Source: Planctomycetota bacterium (lineage in GTDB: Bacteria; Planctomycetota; Planctomycetia; Gemmatales; HRBIN36). Taken from it: a stretch of 64,000 nt of DNA. The translations under genes were made by a program, and so were the position numbers. Shown one piece after another: positions 54,530 to 63,915 of this stretch; positions within the stretch are counted from its first letter, which is position 1; each line of letters opens with the position of its first letter. A model generated the notes under the pieces. The model saw nothing but the letters and a program-made list of their open reading frames with translations. It ran no database searches and was not told the DNA's origin. The DNA lies in assembly GCA_014584395.1 (NCBI GenBank), contig JACTMY010000011.1, forward strand, positions 120,312 through 184,311. The letters are read 5' to 3'.

Positions 54530-57487
54530 CTACTTCTTGAACTGTTTGTCGAAAATGTCCGCTCCGCCAGGCCGGTCGCCCATCAAATGGTCGACAAAAA
54601 AGTCCCACATCCGCTGCGTGAAATAGGGCTGGTAATCGCCAAAGCCATGACGTTTGCCTGGCAAGATGAGCATGTCAAACCGCTTATTCGCCTTGATAAG
54701 GGCGTCCACGAGCCGCATCGTGTTGGCAGGATGAACGTTATTGTCGATCTCGCCGTGCACGAGCAACAAAGCTCCCTTCAAATTCGCGGCTAACTCCGAA
54801 TTCGTGGGCACTCGAATTTCGAACTGCGTCTCGGGAGGCGGAGGAGGCTGCACGGTTTTCTTTTCCTCTTCCTTTTTCATCTCGGTTTGGCCCGTCCCAT
54901 GTTTCTCATCCACTTTCTTGTCGGCTTTGGCCTTTTCCTTGTCCTTCTCCTGGACGGTTTCCTTCTTATCGACCTGGCTTTGCTCCTTCTTTTGTTCTTC
55001 CTTCTTGCCTTCGTCTTTAGATTCGTCCTTCTTTTGGTCGGACTTCTCGAGTTTCTTTTGTTCTTCTTCCTTCTTTTTGTCGACTTCGGTTTTCTTCTCA
55101 TCCTCATCGGGACCACCGCCCCGACGGTTGCGGTTCGTGTTTTGCTGAGTGCGGTTGGTGCCCGACGCATTGTCGGTGTTGGTCGTCGTGGTAGCGGATT
55201 GCGTCTGCGCGACCTGCTCCTTCTTAACGGGAACTTCCTTGAGCCCGTGGTAGCGTTCGGACCAACTGTCGTTGTAAATGTTGTTGTCGTGATTGCCCGC
55301 GGAAGCGACGGCCGCCTTGAAAAACTCGTTATAGGGCTTTTGCAAAAGGGCTGCAGCCGACATGAACCCGCCGCCGGAATGCCCGAAGATGCCCACCCGA
55401 TCAACGTCGATGAAGTTGAAGCGCGAGGCCAATTGTTCAACAGCTGCTTTTTTGTCCGCCAGGCCGTAGTCGCGCAGGTTGAAATAACCAAAACTGGCAT
55501 AGGCCTTGGAACGCTGCGGCGAACCGCCGCGGTGCCCCACCTGGATCACAATGAAGCCAAGCTGAGCGAGTTGCATGTTGCCGCTGTATACGCCGAAGGT
55601 ATGCGTGACGCCCTCGGTCTGTGGTCCCGGGTAGACGTTGAGGATGATGGGGTACTTTTTCTTGGGATCAAAATCAAACGGCTTCCACAAGTTGCCATAG
55701 AGATCGGTCACGCCATCGGCGGCCTTGACGATGAAGGTTTCCGGAGGCTGCCAACCGACTTCATTGAGCCGCGACACATCCATCTTTTCCAATTCCAAGA
55801 CCAACTTGCCATCGGCGTCGCGCAGGACGCTAAAGGGGACCTGGTCGACGCGCGTGGCGTTATCGACCAGAAACTGCCGCGACGGCGAGAGGCTCGAATT
55901 GTGATGGTAGTCGCCTGGGTCGAGCAAGGTGAGGCCCGTGCCGTCCAGCCGGACGCGGTAAAGATGCTGATAGTAAACATTCTCTCCCGGTTCGCGGCCA
56001 TTGGCCTGGAAATACATGGTGCGATTGGGCACGTCGATGGCCACGATCCGGCTCGCACGAAATTCACCCGAAGTGACCGGGTTCTTGATCTTGCCCTCGC
56101 GGTCGTAAAGGTAAAAGTGCCCCCACCCGCTGCGTTCCGACCACCAAATCATCTCGCCCGTTTCCTCGATGTATCGGATGGGCTGCAGTTCCTGATAGGC
56201 ATTTTCAAAGCCTTCCGAGAGCACGCATTGGCAGTCCTTGGTGGCGATGTTCCAAGAGCAGATTTCCAGATTGCGGCGCAGCCGATCGCGGCGAATAAAG
56301 CGCAGTTCTTCTCCGCTTTTGCCAAAATGGATGTTGGTATAGCTTTCGTCCTTCCACTTGATGGGAATTTTTGTGAATTCGCTTTTGGGCAGGTGATAGA
56401 CCCACAATTCGGTTCTACGAATCCCCGACTCGCCGGGCATAGCGTATTTGTACTTTTCCAGGCTGGGCCGAGGGTCGGCGAGGGAATTGACCAGAAAGAG
56501 TTCCTTCATTTGCCGTGCGTCGCTGCGGGTGACATGGAAACTCTTCGAATCGCTGGCCCAGGTGACGTTGGGCCGCGCTTTGCGGTCCTCTGCTGAGCCG
56601 CCAAAACTGTAATCTTCCACGCCGTCTTGCGTGATTGGCTTGGCATCTTTTTCCTTGTCGGCCTCAGCAAGCCAAAGGTTGTATTTCAAGGCAAAAACAA
56701 ACCATTTGCGGTCGGGTGAAAAGACGCGGTAGTCCATGCCGCGGCGAGGCCCGCCAGTTAGTGATTGCGTTGTTTGATTGTCTTGTCTTTGTTGATCTTG
56801 TTGCTGCTGTTGCTGATCCTGTTGCTGCTGCTGTTGTTGATCCTGCTGCTGTTGTTGTTGTTGTTGTTGTTGTTGCTGATCTTGTTGCTGTTGCTGCTGA
56901 TCTTGAAAATTGCGGCGCCGTTCTTCAAGAAAGCGTTGTCGTTCCTGCTCGGTCATGCGTTGCAGCTCTTCGCGGCCAAACCGGCTTGCCGGCGCGGGCG
57001 GAGCTTTGCCAATTTTGTTCAACTTCTCGCTTTTTAGGTCGAATTCGAATTGCCAATCATTGGAGACAAATTTGAGAAGCGTACCTTCTTCGTTCAGGCT
57101 GACGCGGGTCATGGGCAAGGCATGCGACTCGACCGGCTTTTGCAGCGATTCCGCAAGTTGCGAGGCCAGTTTGGTCTGATCGAACAGCGGTTCTTTCTTT
57201 GCTTGCCTGGCATCCACGCGCCAATAACGCGTCCCCTTGCTGGTCCGATAGGAATACCAGAAGACATCCGATTTGCCAATCCATTGCGGGTTGACGCTGC
57301 TGTCATAAGTGAATTGTTGCAAAAACTCACGACTGTACTTGAATGCTTGCGGGTAATTCGCCTTGGTAATCCGCTGCGGCGTCTCCTGAGCCATGGCCCA
57401 AGTCGTCACCGCCAGGCTCACCATGATGACCAAACACCAACGCGCTACGAGCCATTGGGATCCGCGAGAGCAATGCGTCAGCTTCAT
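54530..57487 (-). CDS. Secreted S9-family prolyl oligopeptidase/dipeptidyl peptidase IV-like enzyme with polyGln and Lys/Glu-rich insertions
   Basis: 985 residues from the ATG behind GGAG; typical family members are 650-750. A signal peptide precedes an eight-blade-type propeller (DPPIV_N), interrupted at about 192-241 by a glutamine-rich tract. The alpha/beta-hydrolase domain has the nucleophile Ser704 (GHSGGGF), Asp915 (HGEIDNN) and His947 (GKRHGFG), so the triad is complete. Between the Ser and Asp, about 762-886, lies a low-complexity Lys/Glu/Asp segment. These insertions account for the extra length. It probably cleaves Xaa-Pro-type dipeptides from exported peptides. Divergent from ResB with about 470 bases between. 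Confidence 0.9.
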   Translation of the reverse strand: MKLTHCSRGSQWLVARWCLVIMVSLAVTTWAMAQETPQRITKANYPQAFKYSREFLQQFTYDSSVNPQWIGKSDVFWYSYRTSKGTRYWRVDARQAKKEPLFDQTKLASQLAESLQKPVESHALPMTRVSLNEEGTLLKFVSNDWQFEFDLKSEKLNKIGKAPPAPASRFGREELQRMTEQERQRFLEERRRNFQDQQQQQQDQQQQQQQQQQQQDQQQQQQQDQQQQQQDQQRQDNQTTQSLTGGPRRGMDYRVFSPDRKWFVFALKYNLWLAEADKEKDAKPITQDGVEDYSFGGSAEDRKARPNVTWASDSKSFHVTRSDARQMKELFLVNSLADPRPSLEKYKYAMPGESGIRRTELWVYHLPKSEFTKIPIKWKDESYTNIHFGKSGEELRFIRRDRLRRNLEICSWNIATKDCQCVLSEGFENAYQELQPIRYIEETGEMIWWSERSGWGHFYLYDREGKIKNPVTSGEFRASRIVAIDVPNRTMYFQANGREPGENVYYQHLYRVRLDGTGLTLLDPGDYHHNSSLSPSRQFLVDNATRVDQVPFSVLRDADGKLVLELEKMDVSRLNEVGWQPPETFIVKAADGVTDLYGNLWKPFDFDPKKKYPIILNVYPGPQTEGVTHTFGVYSGNMQLAQLGFIVIQVGHRGGSPQRSKAYASFGYFNLRDYGLADKKAAVEQLASRFNFIDVDRVGIFGHSGGGFMSAAALLQKPYNEFFKAAVASAGNHDNNIYNDSWSERYHGLKEVPVKKEQVAQTQSATTTTNTDNASGTNRTQQNTNRNRRGGGPDEDEKKTEVDKKKEEEQKKLEKSDQKKDESKDEGKKEEQKKEQSQVDKKETVQEKDKEKAKADKKVDEKHGTGQTEMKKEEEKKTVQPPPPPETQFEIRVPTNSELAANLKGALLLVHGEIDNNVHPANTMRLVDALIKANKRFDMLILPGKRHGFGDYQPYFTQRMWDFFVDHLMGDRPGGADIFDKQFKK
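56766..56906. repeat. Low-complexity CAG/CAA-type repeat encoding polyGln
   Basis: On the minus strand (coding) this is a run of CAA and CAG codons with Asp codons at intervals, giving about 45 residues of mostly Gln. It lies within the propeller domain of the S9 peptidase. Imperfect trinucleotide repeats of this kind can change length by slippage. Confidence 0.85.
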
Positions 57488-57961
57488 CGACTCAACTCCA
57501 ATAAGCGCATCATTGAGAATCCACATTCAAACCAGAGAAACCGAGCTGTTGCACTCGATTTCGGATGGGTTGTTGCATACCCTTCGACCCGGTTGACTTC
57601 CCATCAGGCGAGCCATTCAATCACTTCGGTCAGGCAGGGAGGTTTCTGTCCGCAAAAGAATTATGAATCCATTTTGATCGGTGCGTCATGGAGATCAAGC
57701 ACTTTTAGCCAAATATGAAGGCGATTTCAGCAGCCGTGGTTTGGTTGCTCCGATCTCCCGCGCCGCTCGTGGTCTGGGTCGAGTTGCCAAGATCAGGAAA
57801 CGCCTATGGATCCTTTGCTTTGCAAGACGAGCAGACATCGAATTACGCCCGTTTTCCCTTCCCAAACGTGCGGTGAATCCTAACAATAAACAGAGATCAC
57901 TTGTGTTGTGCCATCCCTGCCTCATGATGCGCTTGTTCCTTTTGGTCATTAGGACGTACTG
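57488..57961. other. Divergent intergenic region
   Basis: About 470 bases between the S9 peptidase and ResB. Frames of 93 and 140 codons exist, but neither has a ribosome-binding site or a recognisable product. Presumably promoters for both genes. Confidence 0.4.
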
Positions 57962-60121
57962 ATGGGTCGGAAACACCGTGCCTCCAAAAGCAGTGAACGT
58001 ACGGCCACCTTGGACAACAGCTTGGCGAATGCTGGAGAAATCCAATCTAGTTCGCCCAAGGTGAACGTTCGCTTCGCCGATCAGCCCATGATGCGCTTCG
58101 TCATCACAATGAGTCATTGGCTTGGCTCACTGCAAATGGCTGTGATTTCATTGACCCTATTCATGGTGGTCATGGCTTTGGGGACGATGCTGGAATCTTG
58201 GTACAGTGCCAAGCTGGCCCAAGAAATGGTCTACCATGCCTGGTGGTTCACGGGGTTATTGCTGCTGCTGGCCGTGAACATCTTCTTCGCGGCAGCCAAG
58301 AAGTGGCCATGGAAGAAGCATCAAACCGGATTCTTGATCACCCATCTTGGTCTGATCACCATGCTGGCAGGCGGCGTCTGGACGGCGCTTGAGGGCACGG
58401 ACGCGCAGATCAGCCTCCTTTCCAGCGACGACGTCCTGACCCAGCGTGAAGTGGCGCGATCCGTCGGCTTTATTCCCCATCGGTCCAATGAAATTTATTA
58501 CGGCGACCAGGCGGTCTTCACCTTCAAGCGCGCAGGCGCTGAAGGCTATAAAACCCTGCCCTTTGAGGCCGGCTCCTTGCCTTGGGGCGATCAACAGTTA
58601 CGATCGCACGTTCCCTTGTGGCTGCGGATCATGGATTGGTTGGCCCATCCGCAAAAGCGCTCCTGGCGATCCGAATTTGAATCAGGTGTCTTCATCGAGG
58701 TCACCGCGTTCCATCCGCATGCTCGGAAGGAACCCTATTCTTCCAGTCCCAATCCTCGCACCGGATTCCCCGCTCTGAAGCTCCAACTTTTCCAAGCCAG
58801 CGCCGATCCACAAATGTCCTTGTGGCTGGCGCTCGATTCAAGAAACCTGGAGAAAACGAACCACCGCCTCGGCGGCGGCATGATGGAAATACTCGGCACA
58901 TGCCCGGAAGCCATGATCGATGAATTCCTGAAACCGCCCGCGGATGATCAGCGCGGAGCCGAGGGGCAATTAGTCCTCAAATGGAACGATCAAACCTGGC
59001 GATTGGACGTGGCCAAGGACATGGGCAAGAAAGTTCCCTTGGGATCGTCAGGTTATGCGGTGCAACTGACGCGCTATCTTCCCAACGATCGTTACGAAGA
59101 CGACAGCGGCCGACCCATCGATCCCGCCGTGGAATTTGTCTTGATCAAGCCGGATGGCAAGTCGATTCCCTATCACTGGACGGCACGTTCCATGGTCGAT
59201 TGCGGCCCTGTCGCCAATGCCCAGGGCGTCCGACCGCGGCCGGATCCCCAGGGTCCTGCCATCTGGTACCACCCGCCCGATTGGCGTTTTGGCATCGAAA
59301 GCAACAAAGCGCTGCTCCAATTTGTCGTCACCGATAAGCAACAGCTTTACTACCGCTCCTTTAGCAGCCGCGTCGGGTCCATCCAGTTGGAAAATCAAGG
59401 CCGGGTCGAGCCAGCCACGGAGATTTACGACATCTGGGGCGGGATGAAGTGGCGCTTCCGGGTGGATGAGTTTCTCCCCTTGGCCATGTCGGAAGAACGG
59501 TTTATCCCCGTCGCGGCGCGGCCGGGACTCGATCGCCGGCAGGGCAGCGATCCTCTGGAACCGCTTCTCGAAGGCAAGATTTCCATCGACAAGACCAATC
59601 GCAGCGGCAAGATCGAACGCTTCTTCCAGACGTTTCAGTTGCCGCAAGGGGCCGTGCAAGAGATCAGCTTGGAGGGCGTGGTGGATGGCGCCCGCTTTCG
59701 GGATGACTTTGTCATCGGCTTCAACTTCCGGCGGCAAAAGCTGGATTTCGAACTCAGGTTGCTGCGGGCCGAGTCGCAGGTCGATCCTGGGACCAACAGC
59801 CCCGCCACTTACACCAGCTTCGTGCAATTAACCGACCCGGAAGCGAAGATTTTCAATGAGCATCACATGATCACCATGAATGCTCCATTAAACTACAAAG
59901 GATATAAAATCTACCAGGCCGACATGTCCTTTGTCCCCGTGCATTACGATCAAGATGGCAAGCCCGTGCGGTATTCCGTCTTCACTGTCGGCCGCGATCC
60001 GGGATTGTGGTTGAAGTACATCGGCTCGTCCATGTTGGCCCTTGGCATCGCCTGCATGTATTACATGAAAGCCTACTTCTTCAAACCCAGGACAAAAACG
60101 CCCGCGGCACAACTTGCCTAG
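57962..60121 (+). CDS. resB: Cytochrome c biogenesis protein ResB (Ccs1)
   Basis: 719 residues. System II cytochrome c maturation needs ResB and CcsA/ResC to carry haem to the periplasm and attach it to apocytochrome. Two or three N-terminal membrane helices are visible (LGSLQMAVISLTLFMVVMAL, TGLLLLLAVNIFFAA, ITHLGLITMLAGGVW), then a large periplasmic domain of about 540 residues, then a final helix (WLKYIGSSMLALGIACMYY). The C-terminal core includes NAPLNYKGYKIYQADMSFVP, a ResB hallmark. ResB of other bacteria is 430-550 residues, so the soluble part is enlarged. Followed by ccsA after 42 bases; probably one operon. Confidence 0.9.
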   Translation: MGRKHRASKSSERTATLDNSLANAGEIQSSSPKVNVRFADQPMMRFVITMSHWLGSLQMAVISLTLFMVVMALGTMLESWYSAKLAQEMVYHAWWFTGLLLLLAVNIFFAAAKKWPWKKHQTGFLITHLGLITMLAGGVWTALEGTDAQISLLSSDDVLTQREVARSVGFIPHRSNEIYYGDQAVFTFKRAGAEGYKTLPFEAGSLPWGDQQLRSHVPLWLRIMDWLAHPQKRSWRSEFESGVFIEVTAFHPHARKEPYSSSPNPRTGFPALKLQLFQASADPQMSLWLALDSRNLEKTNHRLGGGMMEILGTCPEAMIDEFLKPPADDQRGAEGQLVLKWNDQTWRLDVAKDMGKKVPLGSSGYAVQLTRYLPNDRYEDDSGRPIDPAVEFVLIKPDGKSIPYHWTARSMVDCGPVANAQGVRPRPDPQGPAIWYHPPDWRFGIESNKALLQFVVTDKQQLYYRSFSSRVGSIQLENQGRVEPATEIYDIWGGMKWRFRVDEFLPLAMSEERFIPVAARPGLDRRQGSDPLEPLLEGKISIDKTNRSGKIERFFQTFQLPQGAVQEISLEGVVDGARFRDDFVIGFNFRRQKLDFELRLLRAESQVDPGTNSPATYTSFVQLTDPEAKIFNEHHMITMNAPLNYKGYKIYQADMSFVPVHYDQDGKPVRYSVFTVGRDPGLWLKYIGSSMLALGIACMYYMKAYFFKPRTKTPAAQLA

Positions 60122-60163
60122 GGACTTTCAACACTCCTCATCCCCAACTTTGGGAGGATGATC

Positions 60164-62620
60164 ATGAACGTGCACCCTGACCAACCGTTGCCAAACACCT
60201 CCACTCCGCCCTCTCCCTGGCTGCGCAACCTGCTGATCGGCTCGGCCTTGATCGTCGGCGTTGGCTGCGTCGTCCTGGCGGTGCAGATCATCTTTCCGTA
60301 TTGGCAAAGTTACCAGGTCAAGACGGCCAACACATCGCAGCTCAAGTTGCCAGATTATGATTTATCCCTCTGGCAAGCCTGGCCAGTGCAGACGAATGGC
60401 CGCGTCATGCCCATGGAGACCGCGGCCATTAACGCCGTTCGCCAAATCACCGGTCGAGCGAAATTCGAGGGCCAACCCGCGCTGGCCATCTTTCTCTCCT
60501 GGATGCTCACCGCCGGTTCCTCATCGACCGATGGCCTTACCGATTGGGAAAACTATCCCTTTCTGCTCTGCGAAGATCATCAACTGCGCACCCTCATCTT
60601 CCGCGACGCTCTCAAGGGCGAGGAGCCGACCCCGGAGCAAATCCATGGCAAATACCTGGCGCCGAGCCAGGTCCGCAACTCGGCCGCGTTTCGTCAACTG
60701 CTCATGCAAGTCATGCGGAAGCGGGAAATCGATCCGCAAAAGGCGGAGCAGATCATGGAGCCTATCGAGCGGAAAGCGCAAGAACTGCAATCCCGCTTGG
60801 TCCACTTTGATTCGATCACCCAAGGTGATCCGCAAACGTCCTCCAGCATGGGTCATCGCAAGCCTGAGGATCAACTGCAAATCGTGGCCCTTGATCAAAT
60901 CCCGCTCAGCCCGTGGTTTTCCTTGGGACAATTGCGCGAGTTCATCACCCGGCCTGATCTGTGGCAGGAAGAAATGTTCCGCCGTGTGACGGCGACGCCG
61001 GACCTCTACCTCAAACCCGCGAATCAGGAAGAATTGCGCGTCTTTCAACAGCATGTGGCTCAGGGCCGGGAAAAGGAGTTGCTCGATCAGCTACAACGCC
61101 TCCTCAATGAACGCACCGAGTCCGCCATCGCGCGCTTTCGCGAGGAAGCGGCCAAGGATTCCCAAAAAGCACGGTCGATTGCGCAATCGATCGTGGTTTC
61201 GCAATTGCTCCGCAAGGAGGGCGACCATCAGGAATTCCAAAAACGGCTCGAACAACTCCCCGCGGATCGACTCAAGAGCGACGACCGCTTAGCCGTTTTT
61301 GCCGAGGAAATGCGACTCTTCCTTACCGAACGGAATAAGCAATGGATTGACGAACTCGCCCAGGAGGCCCGGAAAGCACGCCAAGTCGGCTATGTGCCCG
61401 CCAAGGACGAATTCCGCATGTTGCACATGCGCTACATGGAAGCCCTGCATCCCCGGCTCTACATCGAAGCCGCCACCTGGCAGGAGTTTCCACAAGGCGC
61501 CGCCGAGCAAATCCACAATGCCTTTGCCCAGCTTCAGCAAGCCTACCGCGCGGGCCCACCCGAAGAGTTCCACAAACAAGCCAAGGCCTACCACGACTTG
61601 ATCGAAAAAGTCAGCAAGCAATATGCTCCCGATTACCCGCACGAACGCTATCTCGGCTTGGAATTGACCTTCAATCGCGTGGAGCCATTCAAGTGGGCCT
61701 GGGTCACCATGGCCTTGTCCGTGCTCTTTTTCGCCATCTCCCTGGGCACGACGTCGCGCATTCCGTATGGCCTCGGCTGGCTCATGTTCGCCGGGTCGAT
61801 GGGCTTCCAAGTCTTCGGCTATTACACCCGGACGATTATCTCGGGTCGAGCGCCGGTCACCAACATGTATGAGACCGTCATTTTCGTGGCCTCGATGGCA
61901 GCCGTGTTCGCGTGCCTGTTGGAACTCATCTACCGCCGCAGGTTCATCATCCTCTCTGGCACGGTCGTGGCTACCTTGGGATTGGTTCTCGCCGATCAGC
62001 TTCCCGTGACCCGGGGCTTTGATTCGCAGATTAGCCCCTTGGCCCCGGTGCTGCGCAGCAACTATTGGCTCATCATCCATGTCATGACCATCGTGGCCAG
62101 CTACGCCGCGGGGGCCTTGGCATGGGGCATGGGCAATCTGGTGCTCGGCCTGTACATGTTTGGCTCGCCCAATAACCAACAGATCAAACAATTGAGCCAA
62201 TTCGCCTACCGCGCCATGCAGATCGCCGTCCTGCTCCTGGCCGCGGGGACCTTCCTGGGCGGCTGGTGGGCCGCCGAGTCCTGGGGCCGCTTTTGGGGCT
62301 GGGACCCGAAAGAAACCTGGGCCTTGATCGCCCTCATCGCCTACATCATCCCCCTCCATGCCCGCTACATCGGCTGGGTCAAGGACTTTGGCCTGGCCGT
62401 CTCCGCCGTCGTCTGCTTTGCCGCCATCGTCATGTCCTGGTATGGCGTCAACTTCATCCTCGGCGCCGGCCTGCATAGCTACGGCTTCGGCGGCGGCGGT
62501 CCCTGGTACGTCTTCCTGGCTTGCTTGATCAATTTGGAATGGGTGATCCTGGCCAGCCTGCGCCACCTGCGGCTCAAATCCCTGGCGGCTACTCCCGCCG
62601 CGGAAGCGACGATCGGTTGA
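60164..62620 (+). CDS. ccsA: Cytochrome c biogenesis protein CcsA/ResC with large N-terminal soluble domain
   Basis: 818 residues from the ATG with GGGAGG 6 nt upstream; an ATG six bases earlier overlaps that site. One N-terminal membrane helix (LLIGSALIVGVGCVVLAVQI) is followed by about 450 soluble residues, rich in Gln, Glu and Arg. Then about eight membrane helices from residue 505 form the CcsA core. The haem-handling WWD signature GGWWAAESWGRFWGWDPKET is at about 699-718, with the conserved flanking His regions. Ordinary CcsA is 300-350 residues, so the soluble part is a clear addition. With ResB it forms the system II haem lyase. Confidence 0.9.
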   Translation: MNVHPDQPLPNTSTPPSPWLRNLLIGSALIVGVGCVVLAVQIIFPYWQSYQVKTANTSQLKLPDYDLSLWQAWPVQTNGRVMPMETAAINAVRQITGRAKFEGQPALAIFLSWMLTAGSSSTDGLTDWENYPFLLCEDHQLRTLIFRDALKGEEPTPEQIHGKYLAPSQVRNSAAFRQLLMQVMRKREIDPQKAEQIMEPIERKAQELQSRLVHFDSITQGDPQTSSSMGHRKPEDQLQIVALDQIPLSPWFSLGQLREFITRPDLWQEEMFRRVTATPDLYLKPANQEELRVFQQHVAQGREKELLDQLQRLLNERTESAIARFREEAAKDSQKARSIAQSIVVSQLLRKEGDHQEFQKRLEQLPADRLKSDDRLAVFAEEMRLFLTERNKQWIDELAQEARKARQVGYVPAKDEFRMLHMRYMEALHPRLYIEAATWQEFPQGAAEQIHNAFAQLQQAYRAGPPEEFHKQAKAYHDLIEKVSKQYAPDYPHERYLGLELTFNRVEPFKWAWVTMALSVLFFAISLGTTSRIPYGLGWLMFAGSMGFQVFGYYTRTIISGRAPVTNMYETVIFVASMAAVFACLLELIYRRRFIILSGTVVATLGLVLADQLPVTRGFDSQISPLAPVLRSNYWLIIHVMTIVASYAAGALAWGMGNLVLGLYMFGSPNNQQIKQLSQFAYRAMQIAVLLLAAGTFLGGWWAAESWGRFWGWDPKETWALIALIAYIIPLHARYIGWVKDFGLAVSAVVCFAAIVMSWYGVNFILGAGLHSYGFGGGGPWYVFLACLINLEWVILASLRHLRLKSLAATPAAEATIG

Positions 62621-63037
62621 TCCGAACGGAACTTTCTAAAAGCCGTTCGCGGTGAAACGGTCACCAGATTTCCTAGCGCAACAAAGACTTTAGTGTGTTT
62701 ACTACAGCGCCGCAAGTCTCAAGCGCCAGCGCGGGGCGCAGCACGTCGCGGCCCCCCTGCGCCTGGGTGCGCACACCCCGGGCACGCCCCTCACCCATGC
62801 CGACACGGACCCAATACCCCTTGCTGTCCTTCCATGGATGACAATGGTGTTGAACAGGTGGAAACTGATAATTCGTTGGCGTTCGCTTTTATGGTGTATT
62901 CAATTGTGGGCAATGCTGAATTCGGCTAGCGTTGAAGCAACAAGCGATTGGCTCAGAAATCGCTTGTTGCAAGTTTGCTCCGCGACGCTGCTCTATCGCG
63001 CACGGTTCAGCCGCAATGGTTTTGAGGGAGGAGACTG
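62621..63037. other. Composition-shifted intergenic region with perfect inverted repeat
   Basis: About 420 bases. From about 62695 a very GC-rich patch (runs of C and G near 62740-62800) breaks from the local style. A 13-bp perfect inverted repeat follows at 62937-62970 (GCAACAAGCGATT / AATCGCTTGTTGC, 8-base loop). No T-run follows the hairpin. No gene is supported. Confidence 0.5.
62937..62970. repeat. Perfect 13-bp inverted repeat
   Basis: GCAACAAGCGATT and AATCGCTTGTTGC around an 8-base loop. Could be a transcription terminator without a U-run, an operator, or a trace of a mobile element end; the last is favoured by the recombinase remnant 500 bases downstream. Confidence 0.6.
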
Positions 63038-63436
63038 ATGCGTTGCCCGGACTGCCGTCGTCAGTACAGCCGGTTCGCGGCTGCCCCGGACGCCTTCCGG
63101 CCGACCGGAGAGTTGGTCTGCCCGCACTGCGGGGCCGGCCTGCGGGTGGGTTGGTGGCCGGTGGCCGGCATCGCCTTGCTGACGGTAGTGACCGTGATCG
63201 CCGTGGCGGCCAGCTTCTGGTTCGGGGTCGGTGACTGGGTCATCCGCGAACTTGGGGTGTCGAGGCGGGTCCTCCGCCTATTGGTCCAGGTAGCCATCGG
63301 TGTGGCAATCATTGCCGCGCTTGTCGGGCCTGGGATGTATGCCATCTGGGTGTTCGGGTGGTACGCCCGGCGGCCAGTCGACGAGGGACAAAAGCCCGCC
63401 GAACTCGACGATACCACAGACGGTGAAGGCAGGTAG
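63038..63436 (+). CDS. Small zinc-ribbon membrane protein
   Basis: 132 residues behind an excellent ribosome-binding site (GAGGGAGGAG). It starts [13 protein letters not shown] and has VCPHCGAGL about 25 residues later, so two CxxC knuckles form a zinc ribbon. Two membrane helices follow ([18 protein letters not shown] and [18 protein letters not shown]). The tail is acidic. The ribbon-plus-helices form is common in planctomycete proteins of unknown function. Codon use (CTG, GTG, GGC, GAC rather than TTG, CAA, GAA) is unlike the genes before 62.6 kb, suggesting a separate origin. Confidence 0.8.
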   Translation: MRCPDCRRQYSRFAAAPDAFRPTGELVCPHCGAGLRVGWWPVAGIALLTVVTVIAVAASFWFGVGDWVIRELGVSRRVLRLLVQVAIGVAIIAALVGPGMYAIWVFGWYARRPVDEGQKPAELDDTTDGEGR

Positions 63437-63460
63437 AATTCCTTGGGTTCGTAGCTCACT

Positions 63461-63776
63461 CGGCCCCCTCTGCGAATTATGCTGGCAATTCTTCTTTCCT
63501 GCCCCTACAATTCGTGACGATTCGCGGACCGGACAGCTCGTCCGCTGGCACTTGCACGAAAGCGCCGTCGTCCGGGAGTTTCGCGGCGCCGTGCGGCATT
63601 CCAGCAACGGCAAGCTAGCCACGACCCACAGCCTGCGGCATTCGTTTGCTACTCATTTGCTGGAAGCCGGCTACGATTTCCGCACGGTGCAGGAGTTCCT
63701 GGGGCACATGAACATGGTAACGACCATGATCTACCCTCTTCTGCTGAACAAGGGAGCCGCGCATAGTGATGATTAG
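63461..63776 (+). pseudogene. C-terminal remnant of an integron-type tyrosine recombinase
   Basis: About 104 codons. The fragment reads [20 protein letters not shown], then [16 protein letters not shown], then [20 protein letters not shown] with VQEFLGH and [13 protein letters not shown]. These match the last third of IntI-type integrases (HLHES, [19 protein letters not shown]), including the second catalytic Arg, the His and the nucleophile Tyr. The first catalytic Arg, catalytic Lys region and N-terminal DNA-binding domain are absent. The frame stays open upstream, but those codons overlap the zinc-ribbon gene in another frame and lack homology. No attC site or cassette array was found nearby. 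Confidence 0.7.
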
Positions 63777-63915
63777 GGTGTTAGGATGCGCGCGTTTGCG
63801 GGAAGCACCAAAGGATGGCCAGGGTTTGTTGCGTGCGATGAGACGATATCGCGCATAGTCGGACGGTCCGACGGCGCATGCTAATAGAGAGTTCGGCGGC
63901 AGAGGGCTTGCAGAG

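Noticed and set aside
54887..56596. 569-codon open frame opposite the S9 peptidase
   Set aside because: The hydrophobic runs are just the complement of Lys/Glu and Gln codon repeats.
57695..58117. 140-codon minus-strand frame overlapping the start of ResB
   Set aside because: No start signal or family; overlaps a well supported gene.
63777..63915. Possible attC or cassette boundary after the integrase remnant
   Set aside because: A GTTAGGA and a small palindrome (GTCGGA/TCCGAC) occur, but they do not fit the GTTRRRY/RYYYAAC pairing of attC sites.
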